Assembly: GCA_018822545.1 (NCBI GenBank)
Contig: JAHJKA010000066.1
Coordinates: 1-64,000 of the forward strand
Direction of reading: 5' to 3'
Source: Pseudomonadota bacterium
GTDB lineage: Bacteria > Desulfobacterota > Desulfobulbia > Desulfobulbales > SURF-16
DNA length: 64,000 nt
The notes under the pieces are model-generated. The model saw only the letters and a list, made by a program, of their open reading frames with translations. It was not told where the DNA came from and ran no database searches. Below, piece by piece: positions 36,070-44,533 of this stretch (positions are counted from its first letter, which is position 1; each line of letters begins with the position of its first letter). The position numbers and the translations under genes were made by a program.

Positions 36070-38253
36070 TTACAGGGAAATCCGCAAATTCACGGAAAAC
36101 ACCTGGCTTTCGGTGATCGTAGTCAGGGATTCCGCCTTCACCATGTTGAACGAAGTCCGCACAGAGGTGCGGTTGTTTACCCGCCAGTCGAAACCTGCCT
36201 GGGATGACTTGGTATCGTCACCCTCGTTAGTCAGGCTTTCGTGATACCCCAGAAAAAGTTGGACGGTGCCGTCCGGGAAAGGCGACCAGTCAATGGAGTA
36301 TTCCTGATACACCTTCTTGTCGGCATTGCTCTGGTCAATAACCGTGTAGCGGCTGAATAACGATATGGCAGTGGTCGGGCTGAGGGCCACCGACAGTTCG
36401 ATGCGCTCGTCGTTGGTGGTGGGCTGATCGGAGTCGCTGACCGAATAGGTATAGGTGGTATTCACCGTGAGTTTCGGATTTGGAATGATACTTGAACCGA
36501 TCCGGAACGTTTTCGAGGTCCGTTTCCCCTCGTCCCAGGGGATGATCCAGCTATACCCCAGATCAACATTGGCGCTCCAGCCTTCATAGAGTTGGGCCAC
36601 GTTGCGCAACAGCAACGAATTTGTCTTGTTGGTCTCCGTGCTCTCGGTGTTGGTGTTGACAGTACGTATGGTCTCCGAGGTGGCACCACTATAGGATAAG
36701 GCCTGCCGGAAGGTGTCGAGCCAGGTGGCGGTAAGGGCCGCGCCGTAGGTATAGTCAAGACTCTCCTGGCTTGATGTTTGGCGATCGTCGCGGCTGGCCC
36801 GGACACTGGCGTTGAATATCGTATTGAGAGTCCGGTTCAGATTGACAGTCTGCGACAGAGCCGTGGTGCGCTGCATGTCGGTATTGTCTCCCTCTGTTTT
36901 CTGGGAGCGGTAAAAGATACTGTAGCCCGTGGTGGTCTTGGGGTCCAGCCGCCAGGTCAGGCCAAGGTTAAGGTTGTTATCGAGGCTGCTGCGGGTGAGA
37001 TCCCCCTGTTTCAGAGTGAATGTCTCGATCTCGGTGACATATAAATCGCGGAATTTATTCGACGGATCAGCGGCATTGCTGAGCGGCGTTGTTTCCACCC
37101 TTATATAGCGAGTAGATTTCGAAGAGGGGAGGGTGAATTCGAAATAATAATCATCAATGTCTTTGACGTACTGGGCATTTGATTGTTGTTGCCAATTTCC
37201 GTTGTCCTCAAGGATGTAAAGTCTCGGTGTTAAGAAGTTTTCCACGTCGCTGGCATCGCGGTCTACCCAGACCCGGACGGCGCTGATCTCGGCAGGAACA
37301 ACAAAGTCGAGGCCAAAGTTGACATCTTTTGCCTCATCGCCATTGGTGCCAAGATTGATGGGGCTGCTGCCGCTTTTGACACCATCGACAAGAAAAGCGC
37401 CGTCAGTGCGATTATCCCAAATGCTGATGGAGAAATCGTCGAGTAAATAAAAACCAGTTGCCCCTCCGACAAAGAGCGGTGTCAGATAGGGCGTGCCCGC
37501 ACCAAACCATGTTTCCGTGCTATAATTGGCCCGGTAGCTGCAGTTCATATTGAGATCCTTGGTCAGTTGGCGGCTGAGGTTGATGCGGCCGTCATGGGAA
37601 TCGCGCTGGCCCTGCAGGCCGGTGATCAGGTTCTCTGATTTGCCGTTGATGTAGGAATAATTTGTATAGATATCATGCCAGTCATAACGGAGGTTGAGGG
37701 CGAGATCATCCTGCTGCTGATCCGTAGTGTCGGCATCATTATAACGGTGGCTTGAGGTGTAGTTGAGATTGACCCTGGGCAGATCCACCGGTTCCCAGAG
37801 AAAAAGGCCGTGGAGCTGGTCCTGGGAGTCCACGGTGGTGGAGCGGGCCGTGCCGGTCTGGGTGAGCTGGGTTTTCTCGTAGCCGAGGCCGGTGGTAAAG
37901 ATCGGGGTGGCAAGGTTGACGTCGATAAAAGGATGCAGCATTTCGGTACTGCTCTTGGTGGTATCCCCTTCTGAGGTCGTGCGGCCATCGTTTAATTGGG
38001 CGGTCAAACCACTGCGGAAAGACAGATGGGGGTACAATTGCCTTGCCAGGTCAATATTATATAATTGATCGAATCTGTTGTTATCCGTCGATGTCACGAT
38101 TCCGCTTTCCTTGTCTGTCAGTTCTGAACTTGTCATCTCCTCGGTGAGTTGGGCGCGTAGGTTGATCTCCGCCTGGGCTGCATGAGGCAGCCAGCCAACC
38201 ATGGGAAGGCATAAAAGCAAGCATCCCCATATCCAAAGCAAAAGCCTGCGCAT
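36070..38253 (-). CDS. Outer-membrane beta-barrel protein, porin candidate of the cytochrome cluster
   Basis: 727 residues from ATG 38253, which overlaps the upstream gene region by one base spacing and has GGAG within the preceding gene end. Signal peptide ends AQA. The mature protein is built of alternating amphipathic strands with many aromatic-ended stretches (for example LNLNYTSSHRYN, YTNYSYINGKSE) and ends in a terminal strand closing with Leu rather than Phe. Residues about 260-410 form an inserted beta-sandwich of discoidin-like look (VRVWVDRD, YIRVETTPL). No haem motif. In porin-cytochrome conduits a large barrel of this kind carries multihaem cytochromes through the outer membrane; that role is inferred from its neighbours. 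Confidence 0.75.
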   Translation of the reverse strand: MRRLLLWIWGCLLLCLPMVGWLPHAAQAEINLRAQLTEEMTSSELTDKESGIVTSTDNNRFDQLYNIDLARQLYPHLSFRSGLTAQLNDGRTTSEGDTTKSSTEMLHPFIDVNLATPIFTTGLGYEKTQLTQTGTARSTTVDSQDQLHGLFLWEPVDLPRVNLNYTSSHRYNDADTTDQQQDDLALNLRYDWHDIYTNYSYINGKSENLITGLQGQRDSHDGRINLSRQLTKDLNMNCSYRANYSTETWFGAGTPYLTPLFVGGATGFYLLDDFSISIWDNRTDGAFLVDGVKSGSSPINLGTNGDEAKDVNFGLDFVVPAEISAVRVWVDRDASDVENFLTPRLYILEDNGNWQQQSNAQYVKDIDDYYFEFTLPSSKSTRYIRVETTPLSNAADPSNKFRDLYVTEIETFTLKQGDLTRSSLDNNLNLGLTWRLDPKTTTGYSIFYRSQKTEGDNTDMQRTTALSQTVNLNRTLNTIFNASVRASRDDRQTSSQESLDYTYGAALTATWLDTFRQALSYSGATSETIRTVNTNTESTETNKTNSLLLRNVAQLYEGWSANVDLGYSWIIPWDEGKRTSKTFRIGSSIIPNPKLTVNTTYTYSVSDSDQPTTNDERIELSVALSPTTAISLFSRYTVIDQSNADKKVYQEYSIDWSPFPDGTVQLFLGYHESLTNEGDDTKSSQAGFDWRVNNRTSVRTSFNMVKAESLTTITESQVFSVNLRISL

Positions 38254-38254
38254 C

Positions 38255-39694
38255 TTATCTGGCTCCAACTAATGAAATGCCAGACCCTTCTCCCTCCAGT
38301 TTGATCGTACCCATGACCTCTTTACTGACTAGATTCACTTTTTTAAGGGTATGCTGCTGCGGCACCAGGGCGAAAAGAAAATTCCCCTCGTCACTGATGG
38401 CCATGGACTCGGTTGCTCCACCTATGGGGATCGAATCAATGTAGGTATGGATGGTTGGATCCACCACAATGATTTCACCGTCTCTTCTGCCGACATAGAC
38501 CAGGCTGCTGCGGGTATCGGCCAGAATGGAACGTGCTCCCATGCCGATAAATATCTTTTGCACTGCGCTGCTGCCGGCCAGGTCGAGCACCAGAAGATTG
38601 GGGGAATTTTCTGTAATAACGTAGAGTTCGCTGCCGGTCCGGTTCAGGGCGCCTTTAAGAGGGCTTTCTTCCAGGTGGATGGTGGCTGCCAGCGCCATTT
38701 TTCTCGTATCAATCACCGAGAGAGTATTGGCCAGACTGTCCATGCTGTATGCCACGTTGCCGGCCGGGGAAAAGGTGACGGCAGTAGGGCCAACGCCAAC
38801 GGCCACTCGGCGGCGTTCCATCAAGGCCATCGGGTCCATGATGCTCACCGTGTTTGAGCCGTAATTGGCGCTGACCAGGGAGTCGCCATCGGCACTGAGG
38901 GCGATTTCCTGGGGGTCATCCCCTGGCCACAGCGCAATGGTGCCGATAGTTGACTGCTGAAAGATGTCGATGACCTCAATGGCATCACCGCCCAGGGCAG
39001 TATAGAGCCGGCCACGCCTGCGGTCTATGGCCATCCCCCTAGGCAGCATGCCGGTGGCGATCACCCCGGTAAGGAGCATGCTGTTGTCGTGGAAAATAAG
39101 GAGATTATTGGCGAGTGGCATGCTGATATAGCCAAGACGCGCCAGGGGTAATTGTGAAGAGGTTTTTACCGAAAACACTGGTTTGAACAGGACATGGGAT
39201 TCAAGGGACTTGTCGGCATGGAAGTCAAGAAAAAGGGCAAGGGCCTTTTTCGCCGGGATCGCCATATCCATGGGCAGGAAGATTTCTTCTTGCTCGATCT
39301 GTAAGGCAACCGGACCTTCTTCCGTCATAATCTCGGCCTGGCTTACAATGAGGGAAAGCCCCTGATACATGCCGGCAGGAACTCTGGCCCTGGCCAGTGA
39401 CGATTGGCTATGGATGCGCTCGGCCCCTGTGAGTTCCTGGGTTGAAGGGACAAGGGGAATCAAAACCCCATCCTCGCGCCGTACGGATACCCCCGTAAGG
39501 GTGAATTTGAGCGGTGCCGCTTTCTCTCCCATGGGTTGCAAAAAGAGAAGAACCTCCCCTTCCGTGGTCAAGGGCGGGTTCACGGCAACAGCGGACAGCG
39601 GTGCGCAGGCGGCCATGGCCCAGACGAGCAGCAAGAGTGCCGGAAGCCATATTGTTTGGCTTACTTTGTTTGTCGGTGCCATTGTTCTCTTCAT
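38255..39694 (-). CDS. Lipoprotein with DUF4382-like domain and YVTN-type beta-propeller
   Basis: 479 residues from ATG 39694. A hydrophobic signal ends in a lipobox-like MAAC (Cys 30). Residues about 45-175 resemble the DUF4382 carboxypeptidase-regulatory-like fold (VLLFLQPM...LTGVSVRREDG...VPAGMYQGLSLIVSQAEI). Residues about 190-479 form a YVTN/NHL propeller (PRGMAIDRRRGRLYTALGG, DPQEIALSADGDSLVSANYG). Likely a surface or periplasmic binding scaffold. The stop is one base before the start of the barrel gene, so translation is coupled. Confidence 0.78.
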   Translation of the reverse strand: MKRTMAPTNKVSQTIWLPALLLLVWAMAACAPLSAVAVNPPLTTEGEVLLFLQPMGEKAAPLKFTLTGVSVRREDGVLIPLVPSTQELTGAERIHSQSSLARARVPAGMYQGLSLIVSQAEIMTEEGPVALQIEQEEIFLPMDMAIPAKKALALFLDFHADKSLESHVLFKPVFSVKTSSQLPLARLGYISMPLANNLLIFHDNSMLLTGVIATGMLPRGMAIDRRRGRLYTALGGDAIEVIDIFQQSTIGTIALWPGDDPQEIALSADGDSLVSANYGSNTVSIMDPMALMERRRVAVGVGPTAVTFSPAGNVAYSMDSLANTLSVIDTRKMALAATIHLEESPLKGALNRTGSELYVITENSPNLLVLDLAGSSAVQKIFIGMGARSILADTRSSLVYVGRRDGEIIVVDPTIHTYIDSIPIGGATESMAISDEGNFLFALVPQQHTLKKVNLVSKEVMGTIKLEGEGSGISLVGAR

Positions 39695-39739
39695 GTCACC
39701 ATATCCTGTGCTTAATAGATTCATACACTTTGTCCAGGC

Positions 39740-40939
39740 TCAGGGGCCGGTGGTCCCATGACATTTTTCACAAAACTGCTTCTGCCCCAAGCCGAATTCA
39801 GCGCTGATATTGCGGTCATAATAGCTGTACAGGATGTCGCTGCCGCTGACTCCGGCGTCGGTTACGGCCGGATGGGAATCAGCCAGCAGGGTGGTATCAA
39901 AGTCCCAGCGGCCCATGGCCCGAAAGGCTGAGGCATGGGCGCGATGGCAGGTAATGCACATGACGTTGGAGCTGGAATTTGGTCCCTGGGTGCTGGTGGG
40001 GTCAAGCAGGGAGGCGTCGGTGACGCCCTGTTCAAAGGGGACGAACTGGAGATAGGAGGTGGTGGCGGATCCCGACAGATCGCCGGTGCGGACGTAGGCG
40101 TTGTAGTTGCTGATTCTCTGCGGCGTCAGATGCACGTTGTTGCCGGCCTTGTGATGCATGCCGCCCCCACCGCCACCGCCACCCATGCCGCCCATGCCGG
40201 TATCAAAGCCGGTGTGGCAGTTGATACACCATTCGCTCATCCCGGAACCATAGGCGACATGGGACGCATCTGATTCCCCGAAGGGCACGGCTTCATTCTG
40301 GCTTGCCACCGGCGCCGGGTTGTTGAAGAAATAGCCCTGGACATGGCTGCCGCCATTATAGCCGATACTCCCCAGTAATCTGTAGGTGCCGAATCGGGTG
40401 AGGGGAGATGGGTTGCTGCCGTAGGAGCCGGAGCCTGAAATCGGCAGGTTGCCGCCTACGCCTGCGCCGCGTGCCCGGCCATGGGGATCGTGGCAACTGG
40501 TGCAGGTAAGGTCTGCAGACATGTAGGTGCCGCCCGGGGCCTGCAGAAGAAGGCCGTCGGCGGAAAAACCGTAATCCAGGGCCACAATGTTATGACCGTG
40601 GCTGGAGCCGACGCTGGTGCCGGACTGCCAGGAGAATGTTTTGGTAAGCCAGTAAAAATCACCGCCCGGGGTCAAGGCCGAACCATCGGCGCTTGCCACA
40701 TTGGGCTGACTCTGGGAACCGAGGCCGGCATGGCAATTAAGACAGATGGAACCAGGATCGATCCCCTTGAGCAGCCAGTGGCCCGGAGATGCAGCAACAG
40801 ACATACCGCCCTCGGAATTATGGATGGTGTGACAGCCGTCACAGTTGCCGACGCCGCCGTCATGGAAGGCGCCGGCCTGGGTGAGGCAACAGAGCATAAG
40901 CAAAGGCGCGGATGTCACTATCAGCGTACGTTTTTTCAT
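39740..40939 (-). CDS. OmcS-family hexahaem cytochrome, paralogue 3 (first gene of the long run)
   Basis: 399 residues; signal peptide of 24 ending QAGA, mature start FHDGG. Six CXXCH motifs: CDGCH, CLNCH, CTSCH, CINCH, CITCH and CEKCH, in the spacing of Geobacter OmcS. Shared OmcS landmarks are CHTIHNS at the N-terminus, SSHGHNIVALDYGF, CTSCHDPHG, YRLLGSIGY, GSGMSEWCINCH, VPFEQG and CHRAHAS. The His four residues after the first haem Cys-His is the one that in OmcS reaches into the next subunit. A Gly/Met-rich loop (about residue 270) is peculiar to this copy. The start lacks a good ribosome site; a GTG 21 bp upstream is the alternative. No GEMM element precedes it, unlike paralogues 1 and 2. 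Confidence 0.9.
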   Translation of the reverse strand: MKKRTLIVTSAPLLMLCCLTQAGAFHDGGVGNCDGCHTIHNSEGGMSVAASPGHWLLKGIDPGSICLNCHAGLGSQSQPNVASADGSALTPGGDFYWLTKTFSWQSGTSVGSSHGHNIVALDYGFSADGLLLQAPGGTYMSADLTCTSCHDPHGRARGAGVGGNLPISGSGSYGSNPSPLTRFGTYRLLGSIGYNGGSHVQGYFFNNPAPVASQNEAVPFGESDASHVAYGSGMSEWCINCHTGFDTGMGGMGGGGGGGGMHHKAGNNVHLTPQRISNYNAYVRTGDLSGSATTSYLQFVPFEQGVTDASLLDPTSTQGPNSSSNVMCITCHRAHASAFRAMGRWDFDTTLLADSHPAVTDAGVSGSDILYSYYDRNISAEFGLGQKQFCEKCHGTTGP

Positions 40940-41002
40940 TTTTTTGCATACAGTAAACACAGTACAGGGCGCCCCCCGTTAATCAAAAAAAGAAAAAACA
41001 CG

Positions 41003-41098
41003 GGGATGGTCCCAAATCATTCCAGGATCATCCCTCCCTCTAGCATCGCCATCTACCTTAAATGATACTACTATTTCATTTGACGGGAATGATACTAG
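41003..41098 (-). promoter_or_regulatory. Candidate control region of paralogue 3 operon
   Basis: Two exact copies of AATGATACTA (41061-41070 and 41089-41098) spaced 28 bp start to start, and a hairpin GGGATGGTC/GATCATCCC (41003-41034) in the presumed leader. No sigma-54 pattern (GG-N10-GC) was found here. Confidence 0.35.
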
Positions 41099-41149
41099 AA
41101 AATCCTCTGTATCAAGAAAACCAGGCTCCTTATTTTCAGGTAGGAATAT

Positions 41150-41189
41150 AAAAAACAGTTGGCCGACGGCATAACGCAGTCGGCCAACT
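41150..41189 (-). terminator. Rho-independent terminator of OmcS-like paralogue 2
   Basis: Perfect 11-bp stem AGTTGGCCGAC/GTCGGCCAACT with an 11-nt loop; on the reverse strand it is followed by a T6 run. It lies 54 bp after the stop codon of the gene at 41243-42451. Confidence 0.9.
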
Positions 41190-41242
41190 CTTTCAGCACA
41201 GGATAGTACCTTCTTTTTTTCTCAATACCGTATGCGGCAAAG

Positions 41243-42451
41243 TTAGTCCTGCCTATGGCACTTGTTACACAGTGACCGCTGGTACTCGCCGAAACGAGTC
41301 ATGTCGTCGCCACCATAGAGTTGGGTCAAGGTATAACCGGCGGCAATGGCGTTGGCCTCTTCTTCGATGAGCATGGTGTTGGCAAAGTTCCAGCGCCCCA
41401 TATTGTCGAAGGCAGAGGCGTGGGCACGATGGCAGGTCAGACACATGACTTTTGAATTGTTATTCATGCCGTTGGTGTTGGCCGCAGCAAGCTGATTTGC
41501 CGCAGTACCCAGGGCGTTTGCCTCGCCGTCGTTATTGGTGTCGTAGACGCTGCGCTCAAAGGGCACCAAGTGTTCAAAGGCGGTGGCTGTAGTGCCTGTA
41601 TAGTTGCCGGTTGTTTTGTAGGTGTTGTAAACCGAGGCAAACATATCCGCCCCGGCACTGTTGCCGGCCGGATGACGATGGGAGCCGGCGCCTTCAGCGG
41701 TGAAGCCGCTGTGGCAGTTGGCGCACCACTCAGACATGCCGGAACCGTAGTCTGTGTGCAGGGCGTTGCTGTCGCCGCCATTTGCGGCCACGGCAACCGG
41801 GTCACCGGCAGTAAAGCTCAGGCCGCCGCCAGGACCGCCGTCATAGCCGACACCACCGAGGAGGCGGAAGTTACCCAACACAACCACACCGGGCAGGGGA
41901 TTGACAGCGCCATAGGAACCGGAAGCCTCAATGGGCAGCGGATTGGCGTTGTTATCTTTTTTGCCGTGGGGATCATGGCAGCTGTTACAGCCCAGAAGAT
42001 CAGCGTTATAGCTTACCACGCCATTGCTCGGGCCACTGGTCAGGGTAGGATCCTGCACCAATCCGAAATCAGCAGCGATAACGTTGTGACCATGGTTGGG
42101 GCCAACGCTGGTGCCGCGGCCCTTCGGCACATCCACGGTGAGCCAGAAGAAATCACCACCGGAGTTGACGTTGGTGCCGTTACTGGTCATGACATGGTAG
42201 CTGCCGGGACTGCCGTTATGGCAGTTCAGGCAGGTTGAGGTGGCATCGCTGCCCTTGGTCAGGGTGCTGGTGATACCGGTGCCCACTGTGCCGCCATTGG
42301 CATTGATGGCGCCATTACTTGAGTTATGCATGGTATGGCAACCATCACAATGGGCCACGCCACCGTCATGGAAGGCAAATGCCTTGCCAGCGAGGCCCAT
42401 GCAAAGCATGCCGACACTTGCCACCAATGCCACCTTATACGTTTTTTGCAT
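41243..42451 (-). CDS. OmcS-family hexahaem cytochrome, paralogue 2
   Basis: 402 residues from ATG 42451, placed 3-7 bp after GGAGG; an ATG two codons upstream abuts the ribosome site and is less likely. Signal peptide of 26 residues, mature start FHDGG. Six motifs CDGCH, CLNCH, CNSCH, CANCH, CLTCH, CNKCH. OmcS landmarks: CHTMHNS, GGDFFWLT, GPNHGHNVIAADFGL, CNSCHDPHGK, FRLLGGVGYDGG, YGSGMSEWCANCH, RHPAGN, LVPFERS, CHRAHASAFDNMGRWN and the closing EYQRSLCNKCH. OmcS polymerises into extracellular conductive filaments. Preceded by a GEMM riboswitch, a sigma-54 promoter and an upstream dyad, and followed by its own terminator, so it is probably a single-gene, strongly expressed unit. Confidence 0.93.
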   Translation of the reverse strand: MQKTYKVALVASVGMLCMGLAGKAFAFHDGGVAHCDGCHTMHNSSNGAINANGGTVGTGITSTLTKGSDATSTCLNCHNGSPGSYHVMTSNGTNVNSGGDFFWLTVDVPKGRGTSVGPNHGHNVIAADFGLVQDPTLTSGPSNGVVSYNADLLGCNSCHDPHGKKDNNANPLPIEASGSYGAVNPLPGVVVLGNFRLLGGVGYDGGPGGGLSFTAGDPVAVAANGGDSNALHTDYGSGMSEWCANCHSGFTAEGAGSHRHPAGNSAGADMFASVYNTYKTTGNYTGTTATAFEHLVPFERSVYDTNNDGEANALGTAANQLAAANTNGMNNNSKVMCLTCHRAHASAFDNMGRWNFANTMLIEEEANAIAAGYTLTQLYGGDDMTRFGEYQRSLCNKCHRQD

Positions 42452-42477
42452 TTTCATCCTCCAAGATGCTCTTTGCG

Positions 42478-42556
42478 CTCCGGTAGCCCAGCCATCCTTG
42501 TCAAGGATCTGTCGGCTTTGTGTCTCCACCTTACGATGGGTTTACTTTTTGCGGAG
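42478..42556 (-). promoter_or_regulatory. GEMM-I type cyclic-dinucleotide riboswitch before paralogue 2
   Basis: On the reverse strand: P1 CTCCG...CGGAG, the conserved AAACC followed by a GNRA-capped hairpin (CCATC GTAA GGTGG), the ACACAAAGCC block, a hairpin ATCC/GGAT, and GGCTGGGCTACC before the closing P1 strand. This is the GEMM-I outline. The 5' P1 strand is part of CATCCTCC (42553-42560), which is complementary to the ribosome site GGAGGATG (42455-42462). Ligand-stabilised P1 would free the ribosome site, so an ON switch is predicted. Whether the ligand is c-di-GMP or 3',3'-cGAMP I cannot settle by eye. Confidence 0.85.
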
Positions 42557-42694
42557 GATGCGTCTTGTCGCTGATGCGACATAGGTTGCCTGGTGCAACC
42601 TTCTCCCATTCTCTTTTCTTCCGGTGCCGGTAGCGTTTCCCTTGTCTAACAAAGACATGCGCCGGCGGCCTTTTTTCTCTTACTAAGATAGATC

Positions 42695-42709
42695 AGCAAC
42701 AATCGTGCC
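42695..42709 (-). promoter_or_regulatory. Sigma-54 promoter of paralogue 2
   Basis: On the reverse strand GGCACG-ATTG-TTGCT, an almost exact match to the sigma-54 consensus (-24 GGCACG, -12 TTGCT, GG and GC exactly 10 bp apart). Transcription would begin near 42684, giving a leader of about 230 nt that includes the riboswitch. Confidence 0.8.
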
Positions 42710-42797
42710 CTGTATATATATTTTGTAAAAAATACATACAATCAGCATGTTAAGAGGGGTGTAGTGGCCGGTTGCGTACGTTGCTCGGCGAGCCAAC

Positions 42798-42835
42798 ATG
42801 GTGTTTTACCCACCCTGACTTGGGCTTTTCACCAC
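42798..42835 (-). promoter_or_regulatory. Upstream dyad (activator-binding candidate) of paralogue 2
   Basis: Half-sites of the form RTGGTG-AAAA/TTTT-N-CCC face each other around a 10-bp centre. The nearest edge is 89 bp upstream of the -24 element. The same element stands 88 bp before the -24 element of paralogue 1. The position fits an enhancer site for an NtrC-type activator. Confidence 0.65.
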
Positions 42836-43124
42836 CCTTGCAATTTGCAGAACAACGATGTCGCCGGGAGAGGGAAGTTGTGTGAATCCGGGTAACTGTG
42901 AACCTCAGTAAAATAGGGATCACCATGGGCATGCCTGATGATCGTCTTTATGGGTAGGAGCACCCCAAGGGCATTCGGAGTGTCGCAGGCTCCCTTGTCC
43001 CCTGCAGGCATGCATCCCGTGCTCGATAAGAATTGGGTTCGCGCTCACATACTCACGCCCTGCCGCGTACAGGAGCAAACTCATACGCCATCAAGATTCA
43101 GGTGGATTTGTCGATGTCGAGCAG

Positions 43125-43166
43125 GCAAAAAAAAGCGGGTCGGTAACCTGCGCTGCCGACCCGCTT
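43125..43166 (-). terminator. Rho-independent terminator of OmcS-like paralogue 1
   Basis: AAAGCGGGTCGG pairs with CCGACCCGCTTT around a 12-nt loop; on the reverse strand it ends in a T8 run. It lies 60 bp after the stop of the gene at 43226-44428. Confidence 0.92.
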
Positions 43167-43225
43167 TCGTTACTGCTTTATTACAACGGGTCAGGTTGGT
43201 TTAGCAACCAAGACCGGTTGTGCCA

Positions 43226-44428
43226 TTAATCCTGAACATGGCATTTGTTACACAGTGAACGCTGGTACTCGCCGTATTTAGTCGAAATATCTACACCGTT
43301 ATTCAACTGAACACTAGTGAAGCCATCGGAGATGGCTAAGGCCTCCTCCTCAACGAGCAGGGTCATACCCAGGTTCCACCGACCCATATTCGGGGAGGAC
43401 GTTGCGTGGGCACGATGGCAGGTCAGACACATGACATTGGATGCGGCATCTGGACCAGCAGTAGTGGTCACGGAAAGCGCTCCATCTGGCACACCGTCGT
43501 TCTCGGCATCAAAAATACCGCGCTCAAAGGCCACCATATTGTCAAAGGAGGTAAGAGCGTCACCACCCATGTCGCCGGTGGTGATATAGGCGTTGTAGTT
43601 GGCGGCAATGACGGCGCCGAGATCGGCATTATCGCCGGCTGGATGGCGATGGGTGGCAATGGTGTCAGCGGCAGTGAAGCCGCTATGGCAGTTGGCACAC
43701 CACTCAGACATACCTGAACCGTAGTCGGTGTGATCAATGCCGTTTTTACCAACGGCAACGGGATCGCCGGCGCTGAAGCTCAGGCCGCCACCAAGACCAC
43801 CGTCATAGCCTACACCACCAAGGAGGCGGAAGTTACCCATGATTTCCTGGCCAGGAGCCGTAATGGGATTGCCGTAGGAACCAGAGGCTCCAATGGGCAG
43901 CGGGTTGATGTTGTTGTCCTTCTTGCCGTGTGGATCATGGCAGCTGTTACAGCCCAGGTTGGAGGCGCTGTAGGCAACGGTGCCATCGCTGGGGGCTACG
44001 GTCAGGACAGTATCCTCCACCAGACCGAAGTCGGCGGCAACGACGTTATGACCATGGTCGGCAGCAAGGCTGGTAGAACGGGTTGAGATGCGCACATCGG
44101 TGGTCAGCCAGTAGAAATCGCCACCGGCGTTGGTGTGGGTTGCATCTACAGGGCCGGTGGTGGTCTTAACATGATAACCGCCGGCAGTTCCCTGATGACA
44201 GTTTAAACAGGTGGATGAGGCATCGCTACCCTTGGTCAGGGTGCTGGTGATACCGGTCCCCACAGTGCCGCCGTTGGCGTTGATGGCGCCATTGTTTGAG
44301 TTATGCATGGTATGACAACCATCACAATGGGCAACACCACCGTCATGGAAGGCAAACGCGTTGCCGGCGAGTCCTACACCGAGCATGCCCACACTTGCCA
44401 CCAATGCTACTTTATACGTCTTCTTCAT
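43226..44428 (-). CDS. OmcS-family hexahaem cytochrome, paralogue 1
   Basis: 400 residues from ATG 44428, with GGAGG about 7 bp upstream. Signal peptide of 26 residues (ending AFA), mature start FHDGGVAHC. Six motifs CDGCH, CLNCH, CNSCH, CANCH, CLTCH and CNKCH. It shares with paralogue 2 almost the entire N-terminal 60 residues and the OmcS landmarks CHTMHNS, DHGHNVVAADFGL, CNSCHDPHGK, FRLLGGVGYDGG, YGSGMSEWCANCH, MVAFERG, CHRAHA and EYQRSLCNKCH. Mature length is about 374, slightly shorter than OmcS. Regulatory parts upstream are the same in kind and order as for paralogue 2, so the two genes and their control regions come from a tandem duplication. Confidence 0.93.
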   Translation of the reverse strand: MKKTYKVALVASVGMLGVGLAGNAFAFHDGGVAHCDGCHTMHNSNNGAINANGGTVGTGITSTLTKGSDASSTCLNCHQGTAGGYHVKTTTGPVDATHTNAGGDFYWLTTDVRISTRSTSLAADHGHNVVAADFGLVEDTVLTVAPSDGTVAYSASNLGCNSCHDPHGKKDNNINPLPIGASGSYGNPITAPGQEIMGNFRLLGGVGYDGGLGGGLSFSAGDPVAVGKNGIDHTDYGSGMSEWCANCHSGFTAADTIATHRHPAGDNADLGAVIAANYNAYITTGDMGGDALTSFDNMVAFERGIFDAENDGVPDGALSVTTTAGPDAASNVMCLTCHRAHATSSPNMGRWNLGMTLLVEEEALAISDGFTSVQLNNGVDISTKYGEYQRSLCNKCHVQD

Positions 44429-44455
44429 TTTCATCCTCCAAGTATTTGTCTTGAT

Positions 44456-44533
44456 CTCCGGTAGCCCAGCCATCCTTCTTGGGATCTGTTGGCTTTGTGC
44501 CCCCGTCTCGCGGCGGGTTTACTCTTTTCGGAG
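44456..44533 (-). promoter_or_regulatory. GEMM-I type cyclic-dinucleotide riboswitch before paralogue 1
   Basis: On the reverse strand: P1 CTCCG (44533-44529) with CGGAG (44460-44456), AAACC, a hairpin CCCGCC-GCGA-GACGGG with a GNRA loop, GCACAAAGCC, the hairpin ATCC/GGAT and GGCTGGGCTACC. CATCCTCC (44530-44537) is complementary to the ribosome site GGAGGATG (44432-44439), exactly as in the second copy. The loop sequences differ between the two copies while stems are kept, which supports a working RNA structure. Confidence 0.87.

Larger units (their letters stand above)
42557..43130. other. Intergenic region between paralogues 1 and 2
   Basis: Besides the sigma-54 promoter and dyad listed separately, this 570-bp stretch contains no gene that I can support. 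No open frame with a ribosome site and recognisable protein was found. Confidence 0.6.
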
